Origin: Acidimicrobiales bacterium
GTDB taxonomy: Bacteria > Actinomycetota > Acidimicrobiia > Acidimicrobiales > UBA8592
Reading direction: 5' to 3'
Assembly (NCBI GenBank): GCA_013912105.1
Contig: JACERY010000001.1
Location: 186,001 to 250,000, forward strand
Length of the DNA: 64,000 bases
Positions 1-9,014 of this stretch are shown piece after piece (within the stretch, counting starts at the first letter, position 1; each line of letters starts with the position of its first letter). The position numbers and the translations under genes were made by a program. The notes beneath the pieces are model-generated. The model made no database searches, was not told the origin of the DNA, and worked only from the letters and a program-made list of their open reading frames with translations.

Positions 1-814
1 TAGCTTGAGCGGCGACTGCAGGTCTAGTAGCTTCAAATGTTTGCATAGCTGCTTGAGCATTACCCTTTTTGCCAGATCGTACTCTTGCTAAACGCTCATC
101 AAGTTTTTCCTTACCACCCAATAGACAATGACCCGGAACTCTAACATCATCTAAGACAACCTCTGCAGTGTGGCTCGCTCGGATACCATGTTTCTTATAC
201 TTTTGCCCTTGGCTTAAACCAGGTGTATCTGGAGGAACCACAAAACTCGCGTGTCCTTTAGAACCCAAAGTTGGGTCAATAACTGCCACGACTACATGAA
301 TATCTGCTATCCCTCCATTCGTTATCCATGCTTTTGTTCCATTTAAAGTCCACTCATCTTTTGCTTCGTCATATTTAGCAGAAAGCCGATAGCCACCGAC
401 ATCTGAACCCGCATCCGGTTCAGATGCACAGAAAGCTCCAAGCTTTAAATTTTGAGCATCCCCATAACACTGCGGAACCCATTCCATTACTTGCTCACTA
501 TTCCCTGAAGCTAAAATTCCTGCAGCGGCGAGTCCTGAGCCCATAATAGCCATTCCTATTCCGGCATCACCCCAGAATAGTTCCTCAATCGCTACTGGCA
601 GCGTTAGCCCAGTTGGGTCATTTGTCATAGCTTCAGCCATAAACTCCCAACCATAAAGACCTATTTCAGCAGCCTGTTTAACTACAGGATAGGGAAATTC
701 TTCTTTCTCATCCCATTCTTCAGCGACAGGCCTAACTACTTCTTCTGCAAAACCATGCACCCAGTTTTGGATTCCAATTTGATCATCATTTAGCTCAAGT
801 GAGAATTCAGCCAT
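1..814 (-). CDS. Acyl-CoA dehydrogenase, 5' part only (cut by window edge)
   Basis: Reading from an ATG at 814 leftwards gives about 271 residues with no stop before base 1, so the C-terminal third is outside the window. The visible part has the acyl-CoA dehydrogenase N-terminal helical domain and the middle beta domain. The signature is GAFCASEPDAGSD followed by GTKAWITNGG, the flavin and substrate contacts of the family. The protein would oxidise an acyl-CoA to the 2-enoyl-CoA with FAD, passing electrons to ETF. A GAGAGG ribosome site lies about ten bases before the ATG. The gene diverges from valS across a 182-base gap. The chain-length specificity cannot be judged. Confidence 0.9.
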   Translation of the reverse strand, partial: MAEFSLELNDDQIGIQNWVHGFAEEVVRPVAEEWDEKEEFPYPVVKQAAEIGLYGWEFMAEAMTNDPTGLTLPVAIEELFWGDAGIGMAIMGSGLAAAGILASGNSEQVMEWVPQCYGDAQNLKLGAFCASEPDAGSDVGGYRLSAKYDEAKDEWTLNGTKAWITNGGIADIHVVVAVIDPTLGSKGHASFVVPPDTPGLSQGQKYKKHGIRASHTAEVVLDDVRVPGHCLLGGKEKLDERLARVRSGKKGNAQAAMQTFEATRPAVAAQA

Positions 815-852
815 TTATAAATTACCTCTCTACAAATAAGTTCACATCTTTA

Positions 853-867
853 TAATAATGGTTATTA
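853..867. promoter_or_regulatory. Perfect 6+3+6 inverted repeat in the acd/valS divergent gap
   Basis: TAATAA-TGG-TTATTA lies 39 bases before the start of the acyl-CoA dehydrogenase gene, in the 182-base gap it shares with valS. Position and symmetry would suit a repressor operator for the dehydrogenase, but AT-rich dyads arise easily by chance. Nothing else recognisable (tRNA, T-box stem, riboswitch) was found in the gap. Confidence 0.25.
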
Positions 868-996
868 TTTACCAGCATAGGGTAGGCGTTGAAGATCGTC
901 TAGAGCATGGGATGAAAAGTAATGTCAGCGAACAATTAATTGTTTCTTGCCTTCTTGCATCATTCAAGCAGTAAACGGCATTACCATTTCTAAATA

Positions 997-3900
997 ATGA
1001 CTGAAAATGCCTCACCTCCGGAACTTGCTAAATCCTATATTCCTTCTGAGACTGAAGAAGAAATCAGTGCTCTATGGTCCAAGTCAGGCGCATTCCACTC
1101 AAACCCCTTAACAACTGATAAAAAACCGTATTCTATAATTATTCCGCCACCTAATGTGACTGCTGCTTTACATTTAGGCCACGCTCTAAACAATACGCTC
1201 CAGGATGTATTGGTGAGATACCACCGGATGGCTGGCTATGCCACAATGTGGATGCCGGGGACTGACCACGCAGGGATTGCCACACAAACTGTGGTTGAGA
1301 AAAGACTGCTGGGCGATGGGACCTCGCGCTTGGAGATAGGAAGAGATGCCTTTGTCCAAAGAACTCAAGAGTGGAAAGATGAATATGAAGAAATCATCAT
1401 CAACCAACTCATAGCTATGGGTGCGTCCTGTGATTTTGATCGAACTCGTTTCACTATGGACGAAATCTGTGCAAATGCTGTCCGACATGCTTTTTTTACT
1501 CTCTTTAAAGATGGTTTGATCTATAGAGGGAAAAGATTAGTCAATTGGGATCCTGAAACCATGACAGCTTTAGCTGATGATGAAGTAGAAATGGAAGAGA
1601 TTGAAGGGTCAATGTGGTACTTACGGTATCCGCTTGAAGATGGTTCGGGATACGTAACTGTTGCTACAACTCGCCCGGAAACAATGCTGGGAGACACTGC
1701 AGTAGCTGTAAATCCAAACGATGTCCTTGCGGGAGATCTAGTGGGGAAGATGATTCGATTACCCATTGTGAATAGGTTGATTCCTATTGTTGCCGATGAC
1801 TACGTCATTATGGCAGATCCAGATAGCGATGATATAAAGGCTCGGTATGCATCTGGCTTCTTGAAAGTTACCCCGGCTCATGATCCCAATGATTGGGAAA
1901 TTGGCCTCAGGCATGATCTTCCAATTATCAATATCATGGGACCTGATGCAAAAATTTCTGCTCATTATGGATGGGATGATGTTTCCCAAGAAGCTTCGCA
2001 GTTTGTTGGCTTAACAAGAGAAGAAGCTCGTAAATCTATTGTTGCATGGTTCAAGGAGAATAATCTGCTTGAAGATATTAAGCCCTACTCGCATTCGGTT
2101 GGACATTCGTATCGCAGCCATGTCCCTATCGAACCCTGGTTAAGTTCTCAATGGTATGTAGCTGTCACCGATGATCGTCTCCGAGGTTCCGCTTTGAGAG
2201 CTCTCGAAGAATCTCAGGCCCCTTCGCTTCCGGATGATATTGCTCCTAGATCAACCTATGTAGGCGATGGGGATTTAGTCTTTTCTCCATCAAGGTATGC
2301 TAGGACATATCACTCTTGGCATGACGGCATAAGAGACTGGTGCATTTCACGACAATTGTGGTGGGGACATCAGATACCTGTTTGGGTTCGTGAAGTTCCA
2401 GAAGAAAAAAGCCCTGTTCCGCTTGAAGGAATTGATTCAAATCTTGGAATGATTGTTCAAAGTAACTGGACCGATAAAGGTGCATCACACATGGTTCGAA
2501 GAGTTGGCGAAGGAATGCTTGAAGAAGCTATCTGTGTGCCGCCGGAGAATACTTTAAAACGAATGAACTTGGAAATTTCAATTACCGAAAACGCTTTAAT
2601 ATCTGAGTTGGAGAAACAGGGATTTGTTCGTGACCCTGATGTACTTGATACGTGGTTCTCTTCAGCACTCTGGCCACTTTCAACTATGGGATGGCCTTGG
2701 CCAGAAGATTTCCCCGAAACCGAAGGTCTCCTTGATTTCTTCAACCCAACTTCTGTCCTCTCAACAGCGCGTGAAATCATTACTTTATGGGTTAGCCGAA
2801 TGGTTATGTTCAATCGGTATTTCCTAAAAGGCCAACTCCCGTTTAAGGATGTTTTCATCCACGCAATGGTTCAGGATGGACATGGGCAAAAGATGTCTAA
2901 AAGTCTCGGAAATGGAGTTGACCCGCGAGACATCATTTATAGCCACGGTGCTGATGCCATGCGCTTTACTTTGGTTCAGATGACAACAGACACTCAGGAT
3001 GTCAGAATGCCTGTTGAGATGGTTTGCCCTCATAGTGGCAAGGCCTTTGTTCCTGAATTTATTGAAACTCCTGCGGGACACATGGTTGCCGCTCCTATCC
3101 AATCATCACCTGTAGATACTGAGCATAAAATGGTAAGCGCATTTGGATTCGCCTCCGGTTCTGCTGAACCGAATGAACTTATACCACTTGCAAGAAACAC
3201 ATCTGCAAAGTTTGATTTGGGACGAAACTTTGCCAACAAACTATGGAATGCTACAAGATTTGCTTTGGGCAGGATTGACTCATCCTCTGAAATAGAAATA
3301 GATCTGGGAAGTAGACCTTTTATAGATAAATGGATTGTCACCCGACTGTCTGAAACGATCAAGATGCTAGAAGAGGCATTAGATTCGTACCAATTCAATA
3401 TTTTCGCTGACACTCTTTATGACTTTGTTTGGCATGACGTGTGCGACAGATATCTGGAAGTTATCAAACCGACGATAAACGATGACCCTAGCCAACAAGC
3501 TATTCTGGCAAATATTCTCGATGCTGTGCTTCGGATTATGCATCCGGTTTGTCCATTTGTTACTGAAGCGCTTTGGCCCCATGTCCAGCAAGCGAAATAT
3601 TCAGACTTGCAAGAAATTGATTTGCCTGACGCTGATATCTTAGCCACGGCTAGTTGGCCTACAACGCAAACTGTGCTTTCAGATTCGAAGGAAATACTTC
3701 AAAATTTCGAAAGGATTGATGCTTTGGTCAGTCTTCTAAGATCAACTCGAGCCGAACAGAAGATAAAACCAAAACAAATGATTCGACTTCATGTCTCACC
3801 ATCCGTGAATGAACTCCTAAATGCAACAGATGGTTTTGTGGAAGTTCTAGCTGGTATTGAGGAAGTCGTTACCCTAAAGACGCCTCTTGAGACGAATTCG

Positions 3901-4158
3901 ACTCTCCTTACTTTTGAAGGGGAAGAAATTCAAATTTCTGGACTTTTAACAGCAGTAGACAGCGAAGCCCAAAAGGCACGTCTGACAAAATTAGTTGACG
4001 AAAAGCGTAACCAAATTTCTGGATTTCAAAACCGTCTGAGTAATCCAGGATATTTAAAAAACGCGAAGCCTGAGATAATTACCGAGACAAGAGAAATGCT
4101 GGCTCAGGCAGAAGCAGATCTGAAAGCTGCCGAGAGTTCATTAAAGAATCTAGACTGA
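997..4158 (+). CDS. valS: Valyl-tRNA synthetase
   Basis: Cytoplasmic class I aminoacyl-tRNA synthetase that charges tRNA-Val and edits misactivated threonine. The 1053-residue protein has the HIGH-type motif HLGH at 59-62 and KMSKS at 632-636. An editing (CP1) domain lies between them, followed by an anticodon-binding domain and a C-terminal coiled-coil arm (about 985-1050, rich in K/E/A). It is longer than usual for actinobacteria, mainly because of an extra segment at about residues 672-737, just after KMSKS. That segment includes a CPHSG motif and ends where the normal sequence resumes at KFDLGRNFANKLWN. The ATG at 997 has no visible ribosome site, so the mRNA may be leaderless or nearly so. 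It is convergent with the mscS-type gene 18 bases downstream. Confidence 0.97.
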   Translation: MTENASPPELAKSYIPSETEEEISALWSKSGAFHSNPLTTDKKPYSIIIPPPNVTAALHLGHALNNTLQDVLVRYHRMAGYATMWMPGTDHAGIATQTVVEKRLLGDGTSRLEIGRDAFVQRTQEWKDEYEEIIINQLIAMGASCDFDRTRFTMDEICANAVRHAFFTLFKDGLIYRGKRLVNWDPETMTALADDEVEMEEIEGSMWYLRYPLEDGSGYVTVATTRPETMLGDTAVAVNPNDVLAGDLVGKMIRLPIVNRLIPIVADDYVIMADPDSDDIKARYASGFLKVTPAHDPNDWEIGLRHDLPIINIMGPDAKISAHYGWDDVSQEASQFVGLTREEARKSIVAWFKENNLLEDIKPYSHSVGHSYRSHVPIEPWLSSQWYVAVTDDRLRGSALRALEESQAPSLPDDIAPRSTYVGDGDLVFSPSRYARTYHSWHDGIRDWCISRQLWWGHQIPVWVREVPEEKSPVPLEGIDSNLGMIVQSNWTDKGASHMVRRVGEGMLEEAICVPPENTLKRMNLEISITENALISELEKQGFVRDPDVLDTWFSSALWPLSTMGWPWPEDFPETEGLLDFFNPTSVLSTAREIITLWVSRMVMFNRYFLKGQLPFKDVFIHAMVQDGHGQKMSKSLGNGVDPRDIIYSHGADAMRFTLVQMTTDTQDVRMPVEMVCPHSGKAFVPEFIETPAGHMVAAPIQSSPVDTEHKMVSAFGFASGSAEPNELIPLARNTSAKFDLGRNFANKLWNATRFALGRIDSSSEIEIDLGSRPFIDKWIVTRLSETIKMLEEALDSYQFNIFADTLYDFVWHDVCDRYLEVIKPTINDDPSQQAILANILDAVLRIMHPVCPFVTEALWPHVQQAKYSDLQEIDLPDADILATASWPTTQTVLSDSKEILQNFERIDALVSLLRSTRAEQKIKPKQMIRLHVSPSVNELLNATDGFVEVLAGIEEVVTLKTPLETNSTLLTFEGEEIQISGLLTAVDSEAQKARLTKLVDEKRNQISGFQNRLSNPGYLKNAKPEIITETREMLAQAEADLKAAESSLKNLD

Positions 4159-4176
4159 CACGGTTCCCAAAGGGTT

Positions 4177-5196
4177 TTACTTTTCCTTATTGATCCAAAC
4201 AGTTCTTTGTGGGAATGGCATCTCTATGTTCTCTGCGTCAAAAGCTTCTTTGAGACGGATTCTTAACTCTCGGGCAACTGCCCATTGCTCCGATGGATCT
4301 GTCTTCGCAACTAAACGGAGTGTAATTCCATCGATCCCAAGATTCTGCACTCCAACAACTTGCGGTTCTTCGATTATGTCTCCGTCCGTATACTCCTCAT
4401 CTTCCCAGAGTCCAACAGCAACACGCTTCATAACATCTTGAGCATGTCGTAAATCAGTATCGTAAGCTACGTCTATATCTAGTACCGCCCGTGACCAAAC
4501 TTGAGAGCGATTTCCTACTCGAGCAATTTCACCATTTGGGATATACCAAACGCTTCCATTTGTGTCTCTAAGGATTGTGGTACGTAATGTCATTCGTTCA
4601 ACGGTTCCAGAGGCAATACCAACGTCAACTGAATCGCCCACTCCATACTGATCTTCGACGAGCATAAACATACCTGAGAGGAAATCTTTGACAATTGATT
4701 GTGCTCCGAACCCTACAGCCACACCAACTATTCCCGCGCCTGCAATGAGTGGCCCCAAGTTCACTCCTATCTCACCGAGCGCCATGAGCGCCGCCACTGA
4801 CCAGATAGCGAGGTTAGCGATGCTAGACAAAACTGATGTCAGAGTCTCAGTTCTTGCCTTGGTTCTAAGTTCTGCCTGTTCATCTCTAAGTACTTTTCCA
4901 GCCTTAACCTTTCCTTTTATCTTCTGAAGTTGCGCCAAGGCTCTGTTTTGTCGCTCATCTGTTAAACGTTCACCGAAATGAGTAATTGTCTTTCGCATAA
5001 CGCGCGAGGCAATAAATCCTGCTAGGAGAACAATGATAATTGTCAAAGGTTTATCAACTGCCCAACCTATTATTGAAGAAAGGGTCTTATTTCCTGATGC
5101 GTCAAAAACCCATTCACATATCTGGCCGGGGTCATTGCCACAAGCATCAGTTACTTCATTATTCGCAGACTGGTATGGGAGTAATTGTCTAATCAT
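4177..5196 (-). CDS. MscS-family mechanosensitive ion channel
   Basis: Small-conductance mechanosensitive channel family protein of 339 residues that would release solutes on hypo-osmotic shock. It has a short periplasmic N-terminus, a first membrane helix near residues 48-68, a charged cytoplasmic loop (about 70-115) and then two more helices. The last of these is the glycine/alanine-rich pore helix with GVAVGFGAQSIVKDFLSG, the hallmark of MscS TM3. The beta domain (VGDSVDVG onward) and the alpha/beta C-terminal domain follow. The family is recognised with certainty, while the exact subtype (MscS, YnaI-like or YkuT-like) is not. The gene is monocistronic, convergent with valS and divergent from the molybdate operon. 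Confidence 0.92.
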   Translation of the reverse strand: MIRQLLPYQSANNEVTDACGNDPGQICEWVFDASGNKTLSSIIGWAVDKPLTIIIVLLAGFIASRVMRKTITHFGERLTDERQNRALAQLQKIKGKVKAGKVLRDEQAELRTKARTETLTSVLSSIANLAIWSVAALMALGEIGVNLGPLIAGAGIVGVAVGFGAQSIVKDFLSGMFMLVEDQYGVGDSVDVGIASGTVERMTLRTTILRDTNGSVWYIPNGEIARVGNRSQVWSRAVLDIDVAYDTDLRHAQDVMKRVAVGLWEDEEYTDGDIIEEPQVVGVQNLGIDGITLRLVAKTDPSEQWAVARELRIRLKEAFDAENIEMPFPQRTVWINKEK

Positions 5197-5338
5197 GCAA
5201 AAAGAGTAGATAGTTCAGGGGAAAACCTAGGTGATGGTGGGAAAAAATAATGACTTATTTACTTATTCTTTATAATTTACTAATTTTTACAAGTTTCTGT
5301 TAGAATATATCTATTAATTTTATAGTTTTAGGATAAAC

Positions 5339-5728
5339 ATGACTAATTTAAAAATCGGCCAAGCCGCTTCTCTTCTGGCCTTAAGCGTAGATACGGTACG
5401 CACCTGGATTGATGAAGGAAAAATACCTTCAACAAGAACAGAGGGGGGGCACCGAACAATCGCGGGTTCTGATTTAGCAGTTTTCCTTAGCGAATCCTCC
5501 AAAAACTCCCCTGAAGAGAATAAGCGCCTATCAGCCCGAAACCGTTTCATCGGACTAGTAACAAAAGTAACAAAGGGCGACGTAATGGCGCAGATTGAGA
5601 TCCAAGCCGGAGGAAACCGCTTCGTATCACTCATTTCTTCAGAAGCTGCAGAATCTATGGGTTTAGAACCTGGTGTTATCGCTGCTGCAGTTGTTAAATC
5701 AACAAACGTAGTTGTGGAACTTCCCTAA
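5339..5728 (+). CDS. HTH-TOBE (Mop) molybdate-responsive regulator
   Basis: A 129-residue, two-domain protein. Residues 1-50 are an excisionase/MerR-type winged helix (KIGQAASLLALSVDTVRTW, then a wing with EGGHRTI). Residues about 65-129 are a single TOBE/Mop domain (RNRFIGLVTKV through VVVELP) of the kind that binds molybdate or tungstate. It lies eight bases before modA and heads the molybdate transporter operon, so the natural inference is a molybdate-sensing regulator of that operon. It differs from classical ModE, which has a larger winged-helix dimerisation domain and two Mop units. An AGGA ribosome site precedes the ATG. Confidence 0.85.
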   Translation: MTNLKIGQAASLLALSVDTVRTWIDEGKIPSTRTEGGHRTIAGSDLAVFLSESSKNSPEENKRLSARNRFIGLVTKVTKGDVMAQIEIQAGGNRFVSLISSEAAESMGLEPGVIAAAVVKSTNVVVELP

Positions 5729-5736
5729 TTTAGCTA

Positions 5737-6483
5737 ATGGATAGAATTCGAAATATCCCCCAAAGGTTGAGATTAGCGATTCCAATAATAATCTTCTGCT
5801 TTCTAGGCATTGGATGCACCACCTCCCAGAATTCACTTCAAGTAATGGCTGCTTCATCGTTAACAGAAGCTTTTGAAGAAATAGCTGATGAATTCGAAAA
5901 AGAAAACCAAATTAAAGTCACACTAACTATTGCCGGAAGCACTTCTCTCGCTTCACAACTTGAGGATGGGGCAAAGATTGATGTCATTGCACTGGCGGAC
6001 CTAGAAACAATGGAACGAGTGATACAAGCAGGAAGAGTCTCAAAGAATGACCTAAGAATTTTTGCCACGAACCACCTCGTACTCGCCACCCCCTTAGAGA
6101 ATCCAGGAAATATTTATGATCTTAACGATCTCGAAAACAGTGTCACTGCTATTTGCGCCAAACAGGTGCCGTGCGGGAAATTATCATTTCAACTCGCTCT
6201 TCAAAAAGGGGTTAAATTGCACCCTTCAACATTCGAACCAAACGTTAGATCTGTTAGAACCAAAATTGAATTAGGAGAAGTTGATGCCGGTCTTATTTAT
6301 ATAACTGACATAAATAAAAAGATTAATCACTCATTAATCAGCGGCGCTGAAAAAGTTCAAACGGAATACCCTGTAGCTATCACTACTGACTCGAAACAAG
6401 AGTCAGTGAATTTCGTAGAATTTGTCCTGTCTCCGACAGGCCAGAAAATTCTACGACAATATAGATTTGGTGGCCCAGAATGA
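5737..6483 (+). CDS. modA: Molybdate ABC transporter substrate-binding lipoprotein
   Basis: Extracytoplasmic molybdate/tungstate-binding protein of 248 residues, anchored as a lipoprotein. The signal peptide (about 1-26) ends in a lipobox, LGIGC, with the lipidated cysteine at 27. The mature protein opens with LQVMAASSLTEAFEEIA and contains the ASSL and GSTSLASQLEDGA segments that form the oxyanion pocket in ModA proteins. Near the C-terminus are the usual VDAGLIYITD and FVEFVLSPTGQKIL motifs. It overlaps modB by four bases (ATGA), indicating translational coupling. Confidence 0.95.
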   Translation: MDRIRNIPQRLRLAIPIIIFCFLGIGCTTSQNSLQVMAASSLTEAFEEIADEFEKENQIKVTLTIAGSTSLASQLEDGAKIDVIALADLETMERVIQAGRVSKNDLRIFATNHLVLATPLENPGNIYDLNDLENSVTAICAKQVPCGKLSFQLALQKGVKLHPSTFEPNVRSVRTKIELGEVDAGLIYITDINKKINHSLISGAEKVQTEYPVAITTDSKQESVNFVEFVLSPTGQKILRQYRFGGPE

Positions 6484-7271
6484 TAAGAGCTCCTAAAGCA
6501 ATTCCTCTTGTTCTTTGGCTAGGCGCTTCAATCGCTTCACTCCTTCTTATAGTCCCCTTTATCGGCCTATCACAAAGAACACCTTGGTCTACTTTTTTCC
6601 AAACGATAACCGAGGAGACAGTTCTGCGGTCTATAACACTGTCTTTAATTGTGGCAACATCTGCAAGTGTTCTCTGTTTCATATTAGGCCTTCCATTAGG
6701 CTGGGTTCTATCAAGGGGCGAATTTCGGGGTTTAAGAGTAATACGGGCAATAGTCTTACTCCCTATGGTTCTCCCGCCGGTAGCAGGTGGTACAGCTCTT
6801 TTATTTGCCTTAGGAAGAAAAGGATTTATCGGTTCCAAATTAGACAGTTGGTTTGGCTTAACTTTGCCCTTTAGTACAGCCGGAGCAATAATTGCTGCAA
6901 CATTTGTGTCTCTACCGTTCTTTGTTCTAGCGATTGAGACATCCGCTAATCAGCTTGATGAAAGCTATGAAGAAAGTTCTTTAAGTCTTGGGGCTAGTCC
7001 AACACGAACCTTCTTTACTACGTCTCTCCCGATGATAAAATCAGCAATTTTTGCAGGAATAGCCCTCTCATGGGCCCGAGCGCTTGGTGAGTTTGGAGCT
7101 ACAATCACATTCGCAGGCGACAATCCTGAGAAAACCCGAACGCTCCCGCTTCAACTCTTCGTAGCACTTGAAACGAATCCCGAAAGAGCAATGGTTCTTG
7201 GAATGCTTATGGTAGTTATGTCCCTAGCTGTCTTAATAACACTTCGAGGGAAATGGATGGCCTCTCAATGA
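6480..7271 (+). CDS. modB: Molybdate ABC transporter permease
   Basis: Inner-membrane permease of 263 residues with about five to six hydrophobic helices. It is a member of the binding-protein-dependent transport family, with the EAA-type cytoplasmic loop visible as EESSLSLGASPTRTFFTTSL (about residues 161-180), which docks on the ATPase. The GLPLGWVLSRG and LPPVAGGTALL segments are typical of ModB. The start ATG overlaps the modA stop and the end overlaps the preferred modC start in the same way (ATGA), so the three genes form a tightly coupled operon. Confidence 0.95.
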   Translation: MIRAPKAIPLVLWLGASIASLLLIVPFIGLSQRTPWSTFFQTITEETVLRSITLSLIVATSASVLCFILGLPLGWVLSRGEFRGLRVIRAIVLLPMVLPPVAGGTALLFALGRKGFIGSKLDSWFGLTLPFSTAGAIIAATFVSLPFFVLAIETSANQLDESYEESSLSLGASPTRTFFTTSLPMIKSAIFAGIALSWARALGEFGATITFAGDNPEKTRTLPLQLFVALETNPERAMVLGMLMVVMSLAVLITLRGKWMASQ

Positions 7272-8329
7272 GCACAATAAAGCTTTTAGGGTCAACTCTT
7301 TTAAATGGGAAATCTTTTGAATTTGATCTAAACACAATGGCACACAATCGCATTTCTATAATTGGACCTAATGGAGCTGGCAAATCTACTTTGCTAAGAA
7401 TAATTGGTGGGCACCAGCCCCTAAATTCTGGCATTCTTCAAATCAATGGGAAAACAATCGACTCCCCAAACGAACGAATATTTATCCCACCCCATAAGCG
7501 GCCTACCGTCCTTCAGCATCAAAATGGTTGCGTATTCCCCTACTTATCCGTTCAAGATAATGTTGCCTTTCCATTTCGATCGCTCAAATGCTCAAAAAGA
7601 GAAGCGCGAACCAAGGCTGCTGAAATCCTCGAAAGGTTTGATCTTAAAAAAATACAAACAAGACTTCCACAAACACTCTCCGGTGGGCAAAATGCTCGAG
7701 TGGCTCTCGCTAGGTCTATAGCTAGCAACCCATCCTTTTTATTACTTGATGAGCCTTGTTCTTCTCTTGATATTGAATCAATCTCTGAAATTCATCGTCA
7801 ACTCCAACATCTCGAAACAACGTTACTCATCGTCTCGCATGACCCTATAGAAACTATGAAACTAACCAATTTTATAATTGCCATTGAAAATGGAAAAGTA
7901 GTTCAACAGGGGAAAATTCATGAGCTTACCTCCAACCCGGCATCAACATGGATAAGTAAGTTTCTAGATTTAAATCTGGTCTCCGGAAATGCTAACGGTT
8001 ACGATGTCCGAATTCTAGAAGGAGGTAGTCTGAATTTATCATCAAAATATTATGGACCTATCCATATTAGCTTTCCGGTTTCTGCTATTTCATTACACAC
8101 CCAAAGACCAACAGGGTCTCCTAGAAACAAATGGAAAGCCACTGTCTCAAGCCTTGACATAGAAGAGGATTTAGTGCGTGTTGGACTTACTGGCCCATTC
8201 TATTCACGTGCAAAAATCACAAATGCATCATTTAAAGAATTAGGTCTTGAACTAGGCAGTCAATGCTGGGCCTCAATCAAAGCAACCGAGTTAATGGTGC
8301 TTCCTTCTATGGATCCTGCTAAAAACTAA
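7268..8329 (+). CDS. modC: Molybdate ABC transporter ATP-binding protein
   Basis: Cytoplasmic ATPase energising molybdate uptake. Numbered from the ATG at 7268, Walker A is GPNGAGKST (33-41), the signature is LSGGQNARVALARS, and Walker B is FLLLDEP followed by the H-loop SHDP. A C-terminal regulatory region with TOBE-like strands occupies about 230-353. An in-frame ATG also exists at 7253. The 7268 start is preferred because it reproduces the ATGA overlap seen between modA and modB and puts the first strand where the family begins. It is followed after two bases by the RraA-like gene. Confidence 0.94.
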   Translation: MSTIKLLGSTLLNGKSFEFDLNTMAHNRISIIGPNGAGKSTLLRIIGGHQPLNSGILQINGKTIDSPNERIFIPPHKRPTVLQHQNGCVFPYLSVQDNVAFPFRSLKCSKREARTKAAEILERFDLKKIQTRLPQTLSGGQNARVALARSIASNPSFLLLDEPCSSLDIESISEIHRQLQHLETTLLIVSHDPIETMKLTNFIIAIENGKVVQQGKIHELTSNPASTWISKFLDLNLVSGNANGYDVRILEGGSLNLSSKYYGPIHISFPVSAISLHTQRPTGSPRNKWKATVSSLDIEEDLVRVGLTGPFYSRAKITNASFKELGLELGSQCWASIKATELMVLPSMDPAKN

Positions 8330-8331
8330 CT

Positions 8332-8814
8332 ATGCATTTATTCGCTACAGCTGATCTTCTTGATGACCATCCAGAAGCTGAAGTTCTTCCCCTAAAGCTT
8401 ATATCATATGGAAATATCACTAGTTTCTTCGGCGAAACAATAACCGTTCTAGCTCCTGAAGATAACTCTTTCGTCCGTGAAACTCTCGAAAGCAATGGGA
8501 AAGGCAAAGTCCTTGTAGTAGATGGAGGCGGTTCCCTCAATTGTGCATTGCTCGGAGACCGCCTTGCTTCTCTTGCAATTGATAACAACTGGCGTGGAGT
8601 ACTTCTGAATGGCTGCATAAGAGACTCAGCAATTATCAAAGATATGCCTATCGGAGTGAAAGCATTGGATACTCATCCAAGAAAAAGTGAAAAGCGCGGA
8701 TTGGGTAAGGTCGGAGGGCCCATCGAAATAGCTGGAATAGAAATAAAAACAGGGGTTTGGATCTATGCAGACAGCGACGGTGTCGTCATTTCGAAAGACA
8801 ATCTGCTTAAATAA
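8332..8814 (+). CDS. rraA: RraA family protein
   Basis: A 160-residue protein of the RraA / HMG-aldolase fold. It carries VLVVDGGGSLNCALLGDRLA and then WRGVLLNGCIRDSA, whose Arg-Asp pair is the conserved metal/substrate site of the family. Characterised members either inhibit RNase E (E. coli RraA) or act as 4-hydroxy-4-methyl-2-oxoglutarate/oxaloacetate aldolases. The length fits the short RraA type. It starts two bases after modC and is probably co-transcribed with the molybdate operon, although no functional link to molybdate is known. The family call is firm; activity cannot be decided from sequence. Confidence 0.88.
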   Translation: MHLFATADLLDDHPEAEVLPLKLISYGNITSFFGETITVLAPEDNSFVRETLESNGKGKVLVVDGGGSLNCALLGDRLASLAIDNNWRGVLLNGCIRDSAIIKDMPIGVKALDTHPRKSEKRGLGKVGGPIEIAGIEIKTGVWIYADSDGVVISKDNLLK

Positions 8815-8846
8815 TCCACAAATTCTTAAAAAATTTCCAACAACTA

Positions 8847-8876
8847 TTGACACGGGTGTAGTTACACGGCTGTAAT
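8847..8876 (+). promoter_or_regulatory. Sigma70-like promoter with internal dyad before nrdA
   Basis: TTGACA (8847-8852) and TGTAAT (8871-8876) are separated by 18 bases. The spacer contains the perfect dyad GTGTA-GT-TACAC at 8856-8867, a likely operator for a repressor that would occlude RNA polymerase. The promoter is about 140 bases before the nrdA ATG, so the leader is fairly long. The dyad does not match the usual NrdR box orientation (ACACnATATnTnGTGT-like) but has similar half-sites in reverse. Confidence 0.6.
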
Positions 8877-9014
8877 TAGGTTCCGAACGTTTTTCAATGA
8901 CGAAAAGCCATTTGGGGATTGAAGACACAAAATCCATCACAGCTAGGAAAGCGTGTGCTTCTAAAAAAAGCCAGTTGACGCTGGTTTTCAGTTGGGGACA
9001 TTTGAGGAGAGACG

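Noticed and set aside
5197..5338. Possible molybdenum cofactor riboswitch or ModE site upstream of the molybdate operon
   Set aside because: No conserved stem structure was seen and the gap is only 142 AT-rich bases; no palindrome of ModE type was found.
8815..9014. Cobalamin riboswitch before nrdA
   Set aside because: No B12-box or long stem was seen, and nrdAB is the iron-dependent (class Ia) type; a plain promoter with a dyad explains the region.
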